Notes under the pieces: generated by a model
What the model saw: the letters and a program-made list of their open reading frames with translations, nothing else
The model's database searches: none
Told to the model about the DNA's origin: nothing
Part shown: positions 38,200 to 47,348 of the stretch, in pieces
Numbering within the stretch: position 1 is the first letter of the stretch
How the letters are laid out: each line of letters starts with the position of its first letter
Assembly (NCBI GenBank): GCA_005883305.1
Contig: VBAC01000001.1
Coordinates: 682,001 to 746,000 of the forward strand
Direction of reading: 5' to 3'
Length of the DNA: 64,000 nt
Source: Alphaproteobacteria bacterium
GTDB lineage: Bacteria > Pseudomonadota > Alphaproteobacteria > Sphingomonadales > Sphingomonadaceae
Program-made: the position numbers and the translations under genes

Positions 38200-38855
38200 G
38201 GCGTCTCGTACTGCTCGATCACCCAGGGTTCGTCCTGCGCCGCGTCGATCCATTCCTGCATCCAGGCGTGGTCGAGGATCGTCTCGATATAGGCGGCGGC
38301 GAAGCGGGGGACGGGAATGGCGTAGGTGACGAAGCGGGTGACGACCGGCGCGAACATGATGTCGGCGGCGCCGAACGTTCCGAAGAGATAGGGCCCGCCG
38401 CTGCCGTGCCGCGCGCGCGCCTGGGCCCAGAGCTCGAGGATTCGGACAATCTCACCCTTGACCTCCTCGTCGAGGTCCGGCGTCGGGAAATTCTTGCGCA
38501 CGTTCATCGACAGCTCGCGGCGCAGGTTTGCGTAGGACGAATGCATCTCCGCGGCCATCGATCGGGCCATTCCGCGGGCGGCGTCGTCGCGCGGCCAGAA
38601 GCGGGCGCGATCGGTCTTGTCGGCGAGCCATTCGATGATCGCCAGGCTGTCCCAGATCACCGTCTTTTCGTCCCACAGGATCGGCACCTTGCCGCCGGAC
38701 GGCGCAAATTCCTGGCCTTGGGTGCGCTTGTCCCAAGCCTCGTCGAACATCGGCACGGTGATTTCCTGGAACGGCAGGCCCGACTGCTTCACCGCCAGCC
38801 AGCCTCTCAGCGACCAGGATGAATAGGCCTTGTTGCCGATGATGAGCTTGAGCAA
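38190..38855 (-). CDS. Glutathione S-transferase family protein
   Basis: The 221-residue protein has an N-terminal thioredoxin-like domain with the probable glutathione-activating serine in YSSWSLRGW and the cis-Pro GGKVPILWD, then the conserved DSLAIIEWLAD. The C-terminal helical domain is present (GTFGAADIMFAPVVTRF). Substrate is unknown. Confidence 0.92.
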   Translation of the reverse strand: MLKLIIGNKAYSSWSLRGWLAVKQSGLPFQEITVPMFDEAWDKRTQGQEFAPSGGKVPILWDEKTVIWDSLAIIEWLADKTDRARFWPRDDAARGMARSMAAEMHSSYANLRRELSMNVRKNFPTPDLDEEVKGEIVRILELWAQARARHGSGGPYLFGTFGAADIMFAPVVTRFVTYAIPVPRFAAAYIETILDHAWMQEWIDAAQDEPWVIEQYETPQA

Positions 38856-38879
38856 CGTCGATTCTCTCTTTTCCCGTCG

Positions 38880-38950
38880 CCCCGCGAAAGCGGGGGTCCA
38901 GCTTTCCTAATCCGTGCCCAGGCTGGATTCCCGCTTTCGCGGGAATGACG
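38880..38950. repeat. Palindromic repeat (GGAATGACG family)
   Basis: CCCGCGAAAGCGGG (38881-38894) with TCCAGC is mirrored by GCTGGA and CCCGCTTTCGCGGG (from 38922), giving two nested hairpins, ending in AATGACG. It lies between GST and engB, which read in the same direction. Confidence 0.8.
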
Positions 38951-38962
38951 TGGGTGGATAAG

Positions 38963-39601
38963 TCAGAGCAACGCCGCCTCTAGCACCGCCGCGCGCAGCC
39001 GGTCCATGCCGAGCCCCTTCTCGCTCGACGTGGCGATGATCTCGGGGTGGGCGGCGGGGTGAAGCCTCGCTTCCTCCTCGGTGCGCGCGGTGACCTCCGC
39101 CAGCTCGCTCGCCTTGATCTTGTCCGCCTTGGTCAGGATCACGCGGTAGCTGACCGCGGCGTCGTCGAGCATCTTCAGAACGTCGCGGTCGACCTCCTTG
39201 ATGCCGTGGCGGGCGTCGATCAGGACGAGCGCGCGCTTAAGCACCTGGCGGCCGCGCAGGTAATCGTTGACGAGGAATCGCCAGCGCCGCGCCATGTCCT
39301 TCGGCGCCTTGGCGAAGCCGTAGCCCGGCATGTCGACCAGCCGAAGCCGAACCGGATCGCCGACCTCGAAATAGTTCAGCTCCTGGGTGCGCCCCGGCGT
39401 GTTCGAGGTGCGCGCGAGCGAGGAGCGGTTGGTCAGCCGGTTGAGCAGCGAGGATTTGCCGACGTTGGAGCGGCCGGCGAAGGCGATCTCGGGCGCTCCG
39501 GGATCGGGCAGGAACTTGAGCTCGGGTGCCGACTTCAGGAACGAGACCGGCCCGGAAAAGAGCTTCCGGGCCGATTCCTCGAGGTCCATTTCCTCGCTCA
39601 C
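38963..39601 (-). CDS. engB: Ribosome biogenesis GTPase EngB/YsxC
   Basis: The 212-residue GTPase supports 50S assembly. G motifs: [12 protein letters not shown] (G1), TPGRTQ (G2 region), DMPGYG (G3), TKADK (G4). The start is taken as GTG 39601, which overlaps the yidC TGA as GTGA; an ATG four codons in (39589) is possible. The order yidC-engB is standard. Confidence 0.95.
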   Translation of the reverse strand: MSEEMDLEESARKLFSGPVSFLKSAPELKFLPDPGAPEIAFAGRSNVGKSSLLNRLTNRSSLARTSNTPGRTQELNYFEVGDPVRLRLVDMPGYGFAKAPKDMARRWRFLVNDYLRGRQVLKRALVLIDARHGIKEVDRDVLKMLDDAAVSYRVILTKADKIKASELAEVTARTEEEARLHPAAHPEIIATSSEKGLGMDRLRAAVLEAALL

Positions 39602-41301
39602 GTCGCCGCTTGCGCTCTGAGCTGCGGATGGCGGCTGTAGAGCCACTTCTGCTGGGCGATGGTCAGCAGATTGTTGGTCACCCAGTAGAGCTGAAGCCCC
39701 GAGGCGAAGCTGGCCATCACGAACATCAGCACCCACGGCATCAGCCCGAAGATCTGGCGCTGGACCGGATCGGGCATTTGCGGGTTGAGCCGCATCTGCA
39801 GCCACATGGTGATTCCGAGCAGGATCGGAAGCACGCCGATCGCCAGCATGTGCGGCGGCGTGAACGGCAGATAGCCGAACAGGTTGACCGGGGTCAGCGG
39901 ATCGGGCGACGAAAGGTCCTGAAGCCACAAAGCGAAGGGCTTGTGGCGCATCTCGACCGACAGCAGCAGGCATTTGTAGAGCGCGTAGAAGATCGGGATC
40001 TGAAGGAAGATCGGAAGGCAGCCGGCGAGCGGGTTCGCCTTCTCCTCCCGGTAGAGCTTCATCGTCTCTTCCTGCATCTTCATGCGGTCGTCGGCGTAGC
40101 GCTCCTGGATCGCCTTCATCTTCGGCTGGAGCACCCGCATCTTAGCCATCGACTGGAACTGCTTCTGCGCCACCGGGAAGAGGATCGTCCGGACGATCAG
40201 CGTCAGGCAGATGATCGCCACGCCGAAATTGCCGATCTGGCCGTAGAGCCAGATGAGCAGCGAGAAGATCGGGATCATGAACCAGCGGAACCAGCCCCAG
40301 TCGATCGCCCGCTCGATCGGCGTTCCCAAGGCGGCCGAATAATCCTGGAGCATCCGCACTTCCTTCGCTCCGGCGAAGAGGTGGGATTGGTAGCGCGCGC
40401 CGCGGCCCGGCGCGACGAGCGTCAGCGGCGCGGCATAGTCGGCCTGGAAGACGTCGCCCGGTGCGCTGTGGCGGAAGGTGCCGTGCACATGGCTCGTCTG
40501 GCTCGGAATGATCGCGGCGAGCCAATATTTGTCGGTGAAGCCCAGCCAGCCGCCGCGGCCGTCGAAGCCGCGCTGGCCGTCGGCGGCGATGTCGGCATAA
40601 TTGTTGCCGTAATCGGCGGCGCCGTTGAATACGCCCATCGGCCCGACATGGGCGGTCCAGCTGTCCGGATCGTGCGAGGCGCCCGTTCGGCTCACCAGCG
40701 AGAAGGGCTGAATGCCGACCGCTCCCGCACCGCGGTTCACGACGCGCTGCTCGACCGTGAAAAGATAGCCGTCGTCGACCGAGAGCTGGATCTGGAAGAC
40801 CTGGCCCTGGCCGTTGTTCCAGCTCAAGGTCACCGGGCTTGCCGGAGATAGAACGGCGCCGCTCGCCTGCCAGACCGTGTCGGGGCCGGGGACGGCGACG
40901 TTCTGGCCGGTCCAGCCGAAGCCAGCGAAATAGGCGCCGGCGGCGCCCGAAGGCGAGAAGAGGCGCACCGGCGGCGAATTGGCGGCGATCGATTCGCGCT
41001 CGGTGGTCAGAAGCAGATCGTCGATCCGCGCGCCCTTGAGATTGATCGAGCCCGAAAGGCGGGGCGTGCGGATGGCGACCCTCGGGCCTTCGCGCAGCAC
41101 CACGGCGCGGTCGCGCATCGCCGCCGGCGCGTTGGGGACGGCGCTCGCCTGCGGCTGCGGAGCCGGCACGCTGCGGCCGTTCTCGATCTTGGTCGCCGGC
41201 GGGTTGGCGGTCGGGAAATAGCGCTCGGAAAGCCAGCCCCAGCCGAACAGGACGAGCGCCGACAAGGCGACCGCGAGGATGATATTCTTGTGATCGTTCA
41301 C
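39598..41301 (-). CDS. yidC: Membrane protein insertase YidC
   Basis: The 567-residue insertase has an N-terminal membrane helix ([18 protein letters not shown]), a large periplasmic beta domain (about 60-330), and the conserved five-helix core from about 345 ([14 protein letters not shown]). Core features are the cytoplasmic loop [18 protein letters not shown] and [17 protein letters not shown]. Length is normal. It follows yidD with a 9-bp gap. Confidence 0.96.
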   Translation of the reverse strand: MNDHKNIILAVALSALVLFGWGWLSERYFPTANPPATKIENGRSVPAPQPQASAVPNAPAAMRDRAVVLREGPRVAIRTPRLSGSINLKGARIDDLLLTTERESIAANSPPVRLFSPSGAAGAYFAGFGWTGQNVAVPGPDTVWQASGAVLSPASPVTLSWNNGQGQVFQIQLSVDDGYLFTVEQRVVNRGAGAVGIQPFSLVSRTGASHDPDSWTAHVGPMGVFNGAADYGNNYADIAADGQRGFDGRGGWLGFTDKYWLAAIIPSQTSHVHGTFRHSAPGDVFQADYAAPLTLVAPGRGARYQSHLFAGAKEVRMLQDYSAALGTPIERAIDWGWFRWFMIPIFSLLIWLYGQIGNFGVAIICLTLIVRTILFPVAQKQFQSMAKMRVLQPKMKAIQERYADDRMKMQEETMKLYREEKANPLAGCLPIFLQIPIFYALYKCLLLSVEMRHKPFALWLQDLSSPDPLTPVNLFGYLPFTPPHMLAIGVLPILLGITMWLQMRLNPQMPDPVQRQIFGLMPWVLMFVMASFASGLQLYWVTNNLLTIAQQKWLYSRHPQLRAQAAT

Positions 41302-41310
41302 CTTAGTCCC

Positions 41311-41538
41311 TCAACCAGCTTTCTTTTCGGGCACGGGGTCGTAGCCGGATCCCCCCCAGGGGTGGCAGCGGAGCAGCCGCCTGGCGGCCAGCCAGCTCCC
41401 GCGGAGGGCGCCATAGCGGGAAAGCGCGGTGATTGCATAGGCCGAGCAACTCGGCTGATAGCGGCAGCTCGGCGGAAGCACGCGGGAAGGCCCCAATTGC
41501 CAGCCGCGAGCGATCAGGATCAGCAGCCGGGCGATCAT
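41311..41538 (-). CDS. yidD: Membrane protein insertion efficiency factor YidD
   Basis: The 75-residue protein has the YidD signature CRYQPSCSAYAITAL and RLLRCHPWGGSGYDPVP. It overlaps the rnpA stop by 4 nt and assists insertion of some membrane proteins with YidC. Confidence 0.96.
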   Translation of the reverse strand: MIARLLILIARGWQLGPSRVLPPSCRYQPSCSAYAITALSRYGALRGSWLAARRLLRCHPWGGSGYDPVPEKKAG

Positions 41539-42014
41539 CGCGCCGCTTTGGCGAGGGCGCGCTTCAGATCGGCCGCGAGCTCGGCATAAGGCCGCTCGAT
41601 CCCGCTCTGGCGACCGATCAGGACGTGGTCCGCGCCGGCTATGCCGGCTTGTGGCAGGATCGCGCGTGCCAGTGCGCGAAACCGCCGCTTCATGCGGTTG
41701 CGAACGACCGCGTTGCCGACCTTCTTCGAAACCGTCAGGCCGAGGCGGATCGAGGGATCCTCGTCGCCGCGCCGGCGCACCAGCAGGACGAAGCCCGGCG
41801 CGGGCGCGCGAAACCCGCCGTTCGCGGCCAGAAAGTCCGCGCGGCGGGTCAGCTTGCCGATAGGCTGCGTGGCTACGCGGACAGCTTCTTGCGGCCGCGG
41901 CCGCGGCGGGCGTTCAGAACCTTGCGGCCGCCGACGGTCGCCATCCGGGCGCGAAAGCCGTGCCTGCGCTTGCGCACGAGATTGCTCGGCTGGAAGGTGC
42001 GCTTCATCGCTCAT
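41535..42014 (-). CDS. rnpA: Ribonuclease P protein component, N-terminally extended over rpmH
   Basis: The recognisable RnpA part starts at [15 protein letters not shown] (about residue 54 of the open frame) and contains the RNR motif [14 protein letters not shown]. It binds RNase P RNA and helps tRNA 5' processing. Between the rpmH stop and this part there is no ATG, GTG or TTG in frame. The only standard start is ATG 42014, 7 nt upstream of the rpmH ATG, which would make a 159-residue protein reading through all of rpmH in another frame. The other option is CTG 41852. The extension is Arg/Pro rich. Confidence 0.9.
   Translation of the reverse strand: MSDEAHLPAEQSRAQAQARLSRPDGDRRRPQGSERPPRPRPQEAVRVATQPIGKLTRRADFLAANGGFRAPAPGFVLLVRRRGDEDPSIRLGLTVSKKVGNAVVRNRMKRRFRALARAILPQAGIAGADHVLIGRQSGIERPYAELAADLKRALAKAAR
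41873..42007 (-). CDS. rpmH: 50S ribosomal protein L34
   Basis: The 44-residue protein begins [19 protein letters not shown] and ends with KKLSA. It is a normal L34 and is missed by length cut-offs. It lies wholly inside the open frame of rnpA. Confidence 0.98.
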   Translation of the reverse strand: MKRTFQPSNLVRKRRHGFRARMATVGGRKVLNARRGRGRKKLSA

Positions 42015-42135
42015 TCCTCGTAATTCTAAGTCGAAAGAAAACGGCCGCCCCAGAATCCCACAAAAGCGATACTTTTGCGCGGACCCGATACGGCGGCCTC
42101 GTCGGAGGGGCGGATAGGGAAGGGCGCCGGCAAAG

Positions 42136-42441
42136 TCAATTCTCGCCTTCGCCCAGCTTGCGAATCGCTTCCCGCCGCCGAGCGCTCTCGCGGCGCAGGC
42201 TCCAGTCGGTCCACCGGCCCTTGTTCGGATGCTTGCGCTTGAAGCGCACGTAAAGGCGCTTCGCCCAGCCGGTATATTTGAGGATCAGGCTCAGCCCCGC
42301 GCCAAAGACGATGATCCCGCCCGGCCCCGGAATCGGCCCGACCAGCGGGGTGATCGCAATCAACACGAAGCCGAGCCCGACCAGAAGCCGGCGCACGAGC
42401 GGTATTTCGCCCCACGATCGGCCGACTGGTCTGTCGCTCAT
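42136..42441 (-). CDS. Small PGPGW-type membrane protein
   Basis: The 101-residue protein has two hydrophobic segments (LLVGLGFVLIAITPLVG and GGIIVFGAGLSLILKY) around PIPGPGG, matching the PGPGW family of putative membrane proteins. The C-terminal half is basic. ATG 42441 is chosen; no strong ribosome site is visible. Function unknown. Confidence 0.75.
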   Translation of the reverse strand: MSDRPVGRSWGEIPLVRRLLVGLGFVLIAITPLVGPIPGPGGIIVFGAGLSLILKYTGWAKRLYVRFKRKHPNKGRWTDWSLRRESARRREAIRKLGEGEN

Positions 42442-42552
42442 CTTGTCTATCTGGGGATCCAAGCTTCGCTCTCCAACTATCCGTTGCCTCTCGACTTTGC
42501 CGATCGGCCTCTTCAATAATGCGACGCGTTCGACGGCAGGGGGCATCAGTAA

Positions 42553-44061
42553 ATGGTCGCGCATGTCGCCACGGTTGCGTTCCTGGGGCTGGAGGCGCGC
42601 GCCGTCGAGGTACAGGTTCAAATCGCCAGCGGCCTGCCGAAGTTCCTCGTCGTCGGCCTGCCCGACAAGGCGGTCGGCGAAAGCCGCGAGCGGGTCCATG
42701 CCGCGCTGGCGGCGATCGGCCTGTCGCTGCCGCCGAAGCGAATCACGGTCAACCTGTCGCCCGCCGATCTGCCCAAGGAGGGATCGCATTACGATTTGCC
42801 GATCGCGCTCGGCCTGCTCGCGGCGATGGGCGCGATCGACCGCGAGACTCTGGCCGGCTATCTCGCCGTGGGAGAGCTGAGCCTCGACGGCCGGGTGGCG
42901 CCCTCGCCGGGAGTCCTGCTCGCCGCCCTGCATGCCTCCGAGCGCGGGCTGGGCCTGATCTGCCCGGCCGCGCAGGGGCCGGAGGCGGCCTGGGCAGGCG
43001 AGGTCGAAGTCGTGGCGGCGCCGGACCTGATCGCCTTGCTGAACCACCTGCGGGGAACGGCGGTGATGGCCCCTCCGGCGCCGGGCCTCGCCGAGCCGCC
43101 CGCGATGGGGCCGGATCTCGCCCAGGTGAAAGGCCAGGAAACGGCCAAGCGCGCGCTGGAGATCGCGGCCGCCGGCGGCCACAATCTGCTGATGAGCGGG
43201 CCGCCCGGAGCGGGCAAGTCGCTGCTCGCCGCCTGCCTGCCCGCGATCCTCCCCGATCTCACGCCGTCCGAGGCGCTCGAGGTTTCGATGATCGCGTCCG
43301 TGGCCGGGGAGCTCAAGGACGGCCGGCTCATCCGCACGCGGCCCTATCGCGCGCCGCACCACAGCGCCTCGATGCCGGCGTTGGTCGGCGGCGGGCTCAA
43401 GGTTCGCCCCGGGGAGGTCAGCCTTGCCCATCTCGGGGTCCTGTTTCTCGACGAGCTGCCCGAATTCCAGCGCGGCGTGCTGGATTCCCTGCGCCAGCCG
43501 CTCGAGACCGGGCGAGTCCAGGTCGCCCGCGCCAACGCCCATGTGACCTTTCCGGCGCGGGTCCAGCTCGTCGCGGCGATGAATCCCTGCCGCTGCGGCC
43601 ATCTCGGCGATCCGGCGCTCGCCTGCGCCCGGGCGCCGCGCTGCGCCGCGGACTATCAGGCCAAGGTCTCCGGGCCCTTGCTCGACCGGATCGATATTCA
43701 CGTCGAGGTCGCGGCCGTCGCCGCCGCCGATCTCGTATTGCCTCCGCCGGCGGAAGGATCTCCCGAGGTCGCCAGGCGCGTCGCGGCGGCGCGCGCCGTT
43801 CAAACGCGGCGCTATGAGGAGCGCGGCATCCGCACCAATGCAGAGGCGGACGGCGAGCTGCTCGACGCGGTGGCGACGCCGGAGGAGCCGGGCCGCCGCC
43901 TGCTCGCCCAGGCGTCGGAGGCGATGCGCCTCTCCGCGCGCGGCTATCACCGCGTCATGCGCGTCGCCCGCACGATCGCCGACCTCGCCGGCAGCGAGAG
44001 CGTGGGGCGGGTGCACGTAGCGGAAGCGCTCAGCTACCGGCGGCAGGCGCCGCGCAACTAG
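42553..44061 (+). CDS. comM: ComM/YifB-family AAA+ helicase
   Basis: The 502-residue Mg-chelatase-like AAA+ protein promotes branch migration in natural transformation. It has the N-terminal ChlI-type domain (VEVQIASGLPKFLVVGLPD), Walker A GPPGAGKSLLA, and Walker B LFLDELPEF, then RYRPHHS-like RAPHHSASMPALVGG. The C-terminal helical domain contains ARTIADLAGSE. It overlaps the converging cell-wall hydrolase gene by 4 nt. Confidence 0.95.
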   Translation: MVAHVATVAFLGLEARAVEVQVQIASGLPKFLVVGLPDKAVGESRERVHAALAAIGLSLPPKRITVNLSPADLPKEGSHYDLPIALGLLAAMGAIDRETLAGYLAVGELSLDGRVAPSPGVLLAALHASERGLGLICPAAQGPEAAWAGEVEVVAAPDLIALLNHLRGTAVMAPPAPGLAEPPAMGPDLAQVKGQETAKRALEIAAAGGHNLLMSGPPGAGKSLLAACLPAILPDLTPSEALEVSMIASVAGELKDGRLIRTRPYRAPHHSASMPALVGGGLKVRPGEVSLAHLGVLFLDELPEFQRGVLDSLRQPLETGRVQVARANAHVTFPARVQLVAAMNPCRCGHLGDPALACARAPRCAADYQAKVSGPLLDRIDIHVEVAAVAAADLVLPPPAEGSPEVARRVAAARAVQTRRYEERGIRTNAEADGELLDAVATPEEPGRRLLAQASEAMRLSARGYHRVMRVARTIADLAGSESVGRVHVAEALSYRRQAPRN

Positions 44062-44849
44062 GAGCCGCGGATGACTCGGACGCCGCCTTCGATCGAAACG
44101 CGCGGGGCGCGGACCGCCGGCCGCTGGGCGGAGCGGGTGGCGCGCGTGGCGGCCGTCTGGCTCCCCGACGTGCGGTAGAGGACCGGACGTTCGACCAGGC
44201 GGCGCTCGACGATCGGGATTTCCACCATCGCCTGCTGGACCCGCGCGCGCGCCTGCCTTCCCGGGCTGGCATAGCGCACCGGGGGCGCGGCTTCAGGTTC
44301 TTCGGCCGACGGCGCCTGATCGAAGGCTTCGGCCAGGCCTCCATAGCCGGGGCGGCGATAGAAGATGTGCGCTCCGATCACCGTCTGCTGGACCAGGCTC
44401 GGCGCCCAATAGGGGCGGATCGCGGTCGTGTGATAGTTGGTGGCGAGGCCCACGGGACGATAGACGCTGCCGCGCAGGGCCGACGCCGCGATGCTCCGCG
44501 CGACGTCCCACGCATAAGGCTCGATGCCGCGGCCCATCGAGCCGTCGCAGGTGAAGCTGAACTGGCAGCCAGTGACCCGCTCGGATCCCTGGTAGACGAC
44601 GCCGCAGACGCTGTTGGGGTAGGCCGGATGGCGGACCCTGTTGAGCACCACTTGCGCGACCGCCCGCTGGCCTTCCTCGGATTCGCTGCGCGCCTCGTAA
44701 TAAACCGCTTCGGTCAGGCATTGCAGCGAGCGTTCGAACATCTCGGGATCGGGGCTGGCGGCGAACGGCTCAGCCGCGTCCGAGGCGCGGGCAGGCGCGC
44801 CAGACAGGAGAACCAGCGCCGCAAGGGCGAGGGAAACGATCGGTCGCAT
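44058..44849 (-). CDS. Cell wall hydrolase, SleB/Hydrolase_2 family
   Basis: The 263-residue exported protein has a signal peptide (LALAALVLLSGAPARA) and a SleB-type lysozyme-like domain at about 45-170. The probable catalytic Glu is in AVYYEARSESEEGQ, followed by VLNRVRHPAYPNSVCGVVY in part and ATNYHTTAIRPYW. The C-terminal 90 residues are Arg/Pro rich and low complexity. In Gram-negatives these enzymes remodel peptidoglycan. Confidence 0.88.
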   Translation of the reverse strand: MRPIVSLALAALVLLSGAPARASDAAEPFAASPDPEMFERSLQCLTEAVYYEARSESEEGQRAVAQVVLNRVRHPAYPNSVCGVVYQGSERVTGCQFSFTCDGSMGRGIEPYAWDVARSIAASALRGSVYRPVGLATNYHTTAIRPYWAPSLVQQTVIGAHIFYRRPGYGGLAEAFDQAPSAEEPEAAPPVRYASPGRQARARVQQAMVEIPIVERRLVERPVLYRTSGSQTAATRATRSAQRPAVRAPRVSIEGGVRVIRGS

Positions 44850-44934
44850 ATGGGTCGGCTTTCCTCCGCCTCGCGAGCTTTAGCGGCGGAGGCTTGGCAA
44901 CCCGTTAATGCGGGGAAATCGCAGGCTCGGCGCC

Positions 44935-45216
44935 TCACCCTCGGCGAAAGCCGAACCCCGGCGCGGCCGGCGCTTCCGTGCCGATATGCTTGCCGCAGAC
45001 CCGGCACCATGTGCGCCCGAGGCCCGATTCGGCGTCCCGGCCGCGCGACACGAAGCCGTGGGGGCAGTGATAGGGGGCGTTGCTGCCATGGTCGCGCCGG
45101 ATCTGGGCATATTGCTCGCGCGCCTTGCGCAGCCGGGTTCTGCCGATCATGCCGAGACCGTAGACGATCCCCAGAATGAGAAGCACGCCCCAGCCGACAA
45201 TCGAGAATAGGGACAT
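44935..45216 (-). CDS. Small membrane protein with zinc-ribbon-like C-terminus
   Basis: The 93-residue protein has one N-terminal helix (FSIVGWGVLLILGIVYGLGM), a basic linker, and a C-terminal YHCPHGF plus WCRVCGKH that could bind one zinc. ATG 45216 follows GGGGTGAG. I do not recognise the family. Confidence 0.6.
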   Translation of the reverse strand: MSLFSIVGWGVLLILGIVYGLGMIGRTRLRKAREQYAQIRRDHGSNAPYHCPHGFVSRGRDAESGLGRTWCRVCGKHIGTEAPAAPGFGFRRG

Positions 45217-45392
45217 GTACTCACCCCGTTGAACAGGCTCGTCGTATCGTCCCCCAGAACTCACGGATAGACGATCTCAAGTTAAGAAACGCTTTTGAGC
45301 GGCCGTTCTTTTGTTCGATCGCGAAGCGCAGGGCTGATTGCTACGCACGCCCGGCGAAGCGGCGCCGGAATCCCCGACGCCGCATTCGCACA

Positions 45393-45686
45393 TCATTGCT
45401 TGTTGGCCTCCGCGGGCTGGGCGGGCTGCTGCGCCGGCTGTTGCTGGACCACGACGGGAGGGGTTTCGACTCGAATGTCCGGAAGCTCGATCTTGGGCGT
45501 CTCGATGCCGACATTGATGTTGGTCTCGTCGGCCGCGCGCTGGAGATATCCTCCGAAATAGAGGAAGGCGAGCACAGCGATCACCAGCACGACGAGGATC
45601 GCCGCTATGGCGCCGCCTCCGCCGCCGCCCCGGTCGCCGCTCGCGACCACCACCGTCTCGCGTTCCACGGGCCTGTCGTCGTCCAT
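45393..45686 (-). CDS. Small single-pass membrane protein
   Basis: The 97-residue protein has an acidic N-terminus, a Gly run, one helix (AIAAILVVLVIAVLAFLYF), and a Pro/Gln-rich tail with VVVQQQPAQQPAQP. It may be a linker or scaffold; no family recognised. Confidence 0.6.
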   Translation of the reverse strand: MDDDRPVERETVVVASGDRGGGGGGAIAAILVVLVIAVLAFLYFGGYLQRAADETNINVGIETPKIELPDIRVETPPVVVQQQPAQQPAQPAEANKQ

Positions 45687-45867
45687 CGTCTCGCTCCTGT
45701 TTGTTGCGGGTCGAGAACGGGCCGCACAACGCGCGGTTCCGGGGAAAGGAGGTTAATGGGCGGACCGAAAACCGATGCCTTGTGAACGACGCGCTGTGGG
45801 AGGCGCTCAACGAGAAGCGTTGGAGACGGCGGGGCGCAAGTATTTGTGCACCGAGCACCGCATTCAT

Positions 45868-45879
45868 GATAATATTATC
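45868..45879. promoter_or_regulatory. Palindrome GATAATATTATC before tyrosinase gene
   Basis: A perfect 12-bp palindrome followed by a half site (GATAATCTC, 45883-45891) lies about 30 bp before the tyrosinase start. Such AT-rich symmetry in GC-rich DNA suggests an operator. No regulator gene is adjacent. Confidence 0.35.
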
Positions 45880-45908
45880 CCCGATAATCTCATTGGGGAG
45901 GGATGATC

Positions 45909-47345
45909 ATGGAAAATTCGCTCAGTCGACGCCAGTTGATCAAGACGGGGGCAGCTGCGACCTTCGTCGCCGGCACTCAGTTGTTCGTCGGCGTGCCCGC
46001 TCTCGCGGATTACGCGGCCGGGCCGACCATGAGGCGCAATGCTTCCACGATGGCGGAGAACGACCCGATCCTCAGGGGCTACCGCCGCGCAATCCGGGCG
46101 ATGCGCCTGCTCCCCAACAACAATCCGTGCAGCTGGTTCTATCAGGCCGCGATCCACGGCACGACCGACCCGGCCAACCTTCCCTCGTGGAATACATGCC
46201 ACACCGACCCGGCCTTCTTTTGGGCCTGGCACCGCATGTACCTCTATTTCTTCGAGCGGATCGTCCGGAAGCAGTCCGGCATGTACGACTGGGCGATCCC
46301 CTATTGGGACTGGGGCAACCCCGCCGAGCGCGCGCTTCCCGCCCCGTTCCGCGTCACCACCGACGCGCAGCTGTTCGATGCCTCCCGCGACGCGGGCGTG
46401 AATGCCGGCACCCCGTTGTCGGCTTCCCTCGGAACGTCCGTGACGAGCGCCATGACGTTGCTGGACTATTTCAACACGCAAAGCTCCGTGAACGGGCCGC
46501 ACGGCTCCGTCCACGGCGCAGTCAGCGGGAACATGTGCTGCGTCGTGACCGCGGCGCTGGACCCGATCTTCTACCTGCACCACGCCCATGTCGACCGGCT
46601 CTGGAACCTGTGGCTGGCGCAGGGCGGCGGCCGGAGCAGCCCGGTCGGGAATACGACCTGGCGCAACACGACCTATACCTTCTTTGACGAATGCTGCGAG
46701 CCGGTCAGCCTGAAAGGCTGCGACGTGCTGCGCGCCGCGCTGCAACTGAGCTACGCCTATGAAGGCGAGCCGCCCCAGGTGAATCAATATTGCCCGCGCA
46801 TATTCAACCCTGCGGTCCTGGAGGTCGCGATCCTGGCGCTGTCGCGGCGGCCGCTCGTGCTGGAGCGGATTCCGGTGAGGGTACCGCTCATTCCGCCCGA
46901 GGCGCGAAACGCGGTCCCGCGGCTGCGCGAGACGGTGCGGATGCGGGAGCGCAATGTCGCCCTTCAGATCCGCAATGTCGAGGCCGACAGGGCACCGGAA
47001 ATCAGCTGGGAGGTGCATGTCGGACCGCGGGGAACTGCCCCCAATGAGCGGACTCTCATCGGGATTTTCGCGTTGTTCGGGGCCGGCATCAAGGACCGCG
47101 CCCACCATTACCATCCCGCCGAATTCGTCTTCCCGCTGGGCCGGGTCCTGCGCGACCTCGATCCCGCGACGCTGGAAGTGACGTTCGTGCCGGTCTCCGG
47201 GCTCGATCGCGGCCGGCGCGCCGAGACGGTGCAACCGCGTGCCCCGGTCCGGATCGGCGAGGTCGCCATCATCGTCGACGCGCCGATGCCGCAGCCGCCG
47301 CGCGACGAGCAGGAAAGGCTCCGCCGCGAGGAGGAACAGCGATAG
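45909..47345 (+). CDS. Tat-exported tyrosinase / polyphenol oxidase
   Basis: The 478-residue protein has a Tat-type signal (SRRQLIKTGAAATFVAG). The CuA site is AAIHGTTD with CHTDPAFFWAWHRMYLYFFE; the CuB site is GPHGSVHGAV and LDPIFYLHHAHVDRLWNLW (three His each). The rest, from about residue 260, is a C-terminal region like plant/bacterial PPO shielding domains, ending in an Arg/Glu tail. It would oxidise phenols to quinones outside the cytoplasm; melanin formation is possible but not shown. ATG 45909 is preferred, with GGGAGG 7 nt upstream; ATG 45903 is close by. Confidence 0.9.
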   Translation: MENSLSRRQLIKTGAAATFVAGTQLFVGVPALADYAAGPTMRRNASTMAENDPILRGYRRAIRAMRLLPNNNPCSWFYQAAIHGTTDPANLPSWNTCHTDPAFFWAWHRMYLYFFERIVRKQSGMYDWAIPYWDWGNPAERALPAPFRVTTDAQLFDASRDAGVNAGTPLSASLGTSVTSAMTLLDYFNTQSSVNGPHGSVHGAVSGNMCCVVTAALDPIFYLHHAHVDRLWNLWLAQGGGRSSPVGNTTWRNTTYTFFDECCEPVSLKGCDVLRAALQLSYAYEGEPPQVNQYCPRIFNPAVLEVAILALSRRPLVLERIPVRVPLIPPEARNAVPRLRETVRMRERNVALQIRNVEADRAPEISWEVHVGPRGTAPNERTLIGIFALFGAGIKDRAHHYHPAEFVFPLGRVLRDLDPATLEVTFVPVSGLDRGRRAETVQPRAPVRIGEVAIIVDAPMPQPPRDEQERLRREEEQR

Positions 47346-47348
47346 GGC

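Noticed and set aside
42136-44016. 626-residue minus-strand frame
   Set aside because: Only the last 101 codons are a real small membrane protein; the rest is opposite comM.
45277-45867. 196-residue minus-strand frame
   Set aside because: It overlaps the better-supported 97-residue membrane protein in another frame and looks like its shadow.
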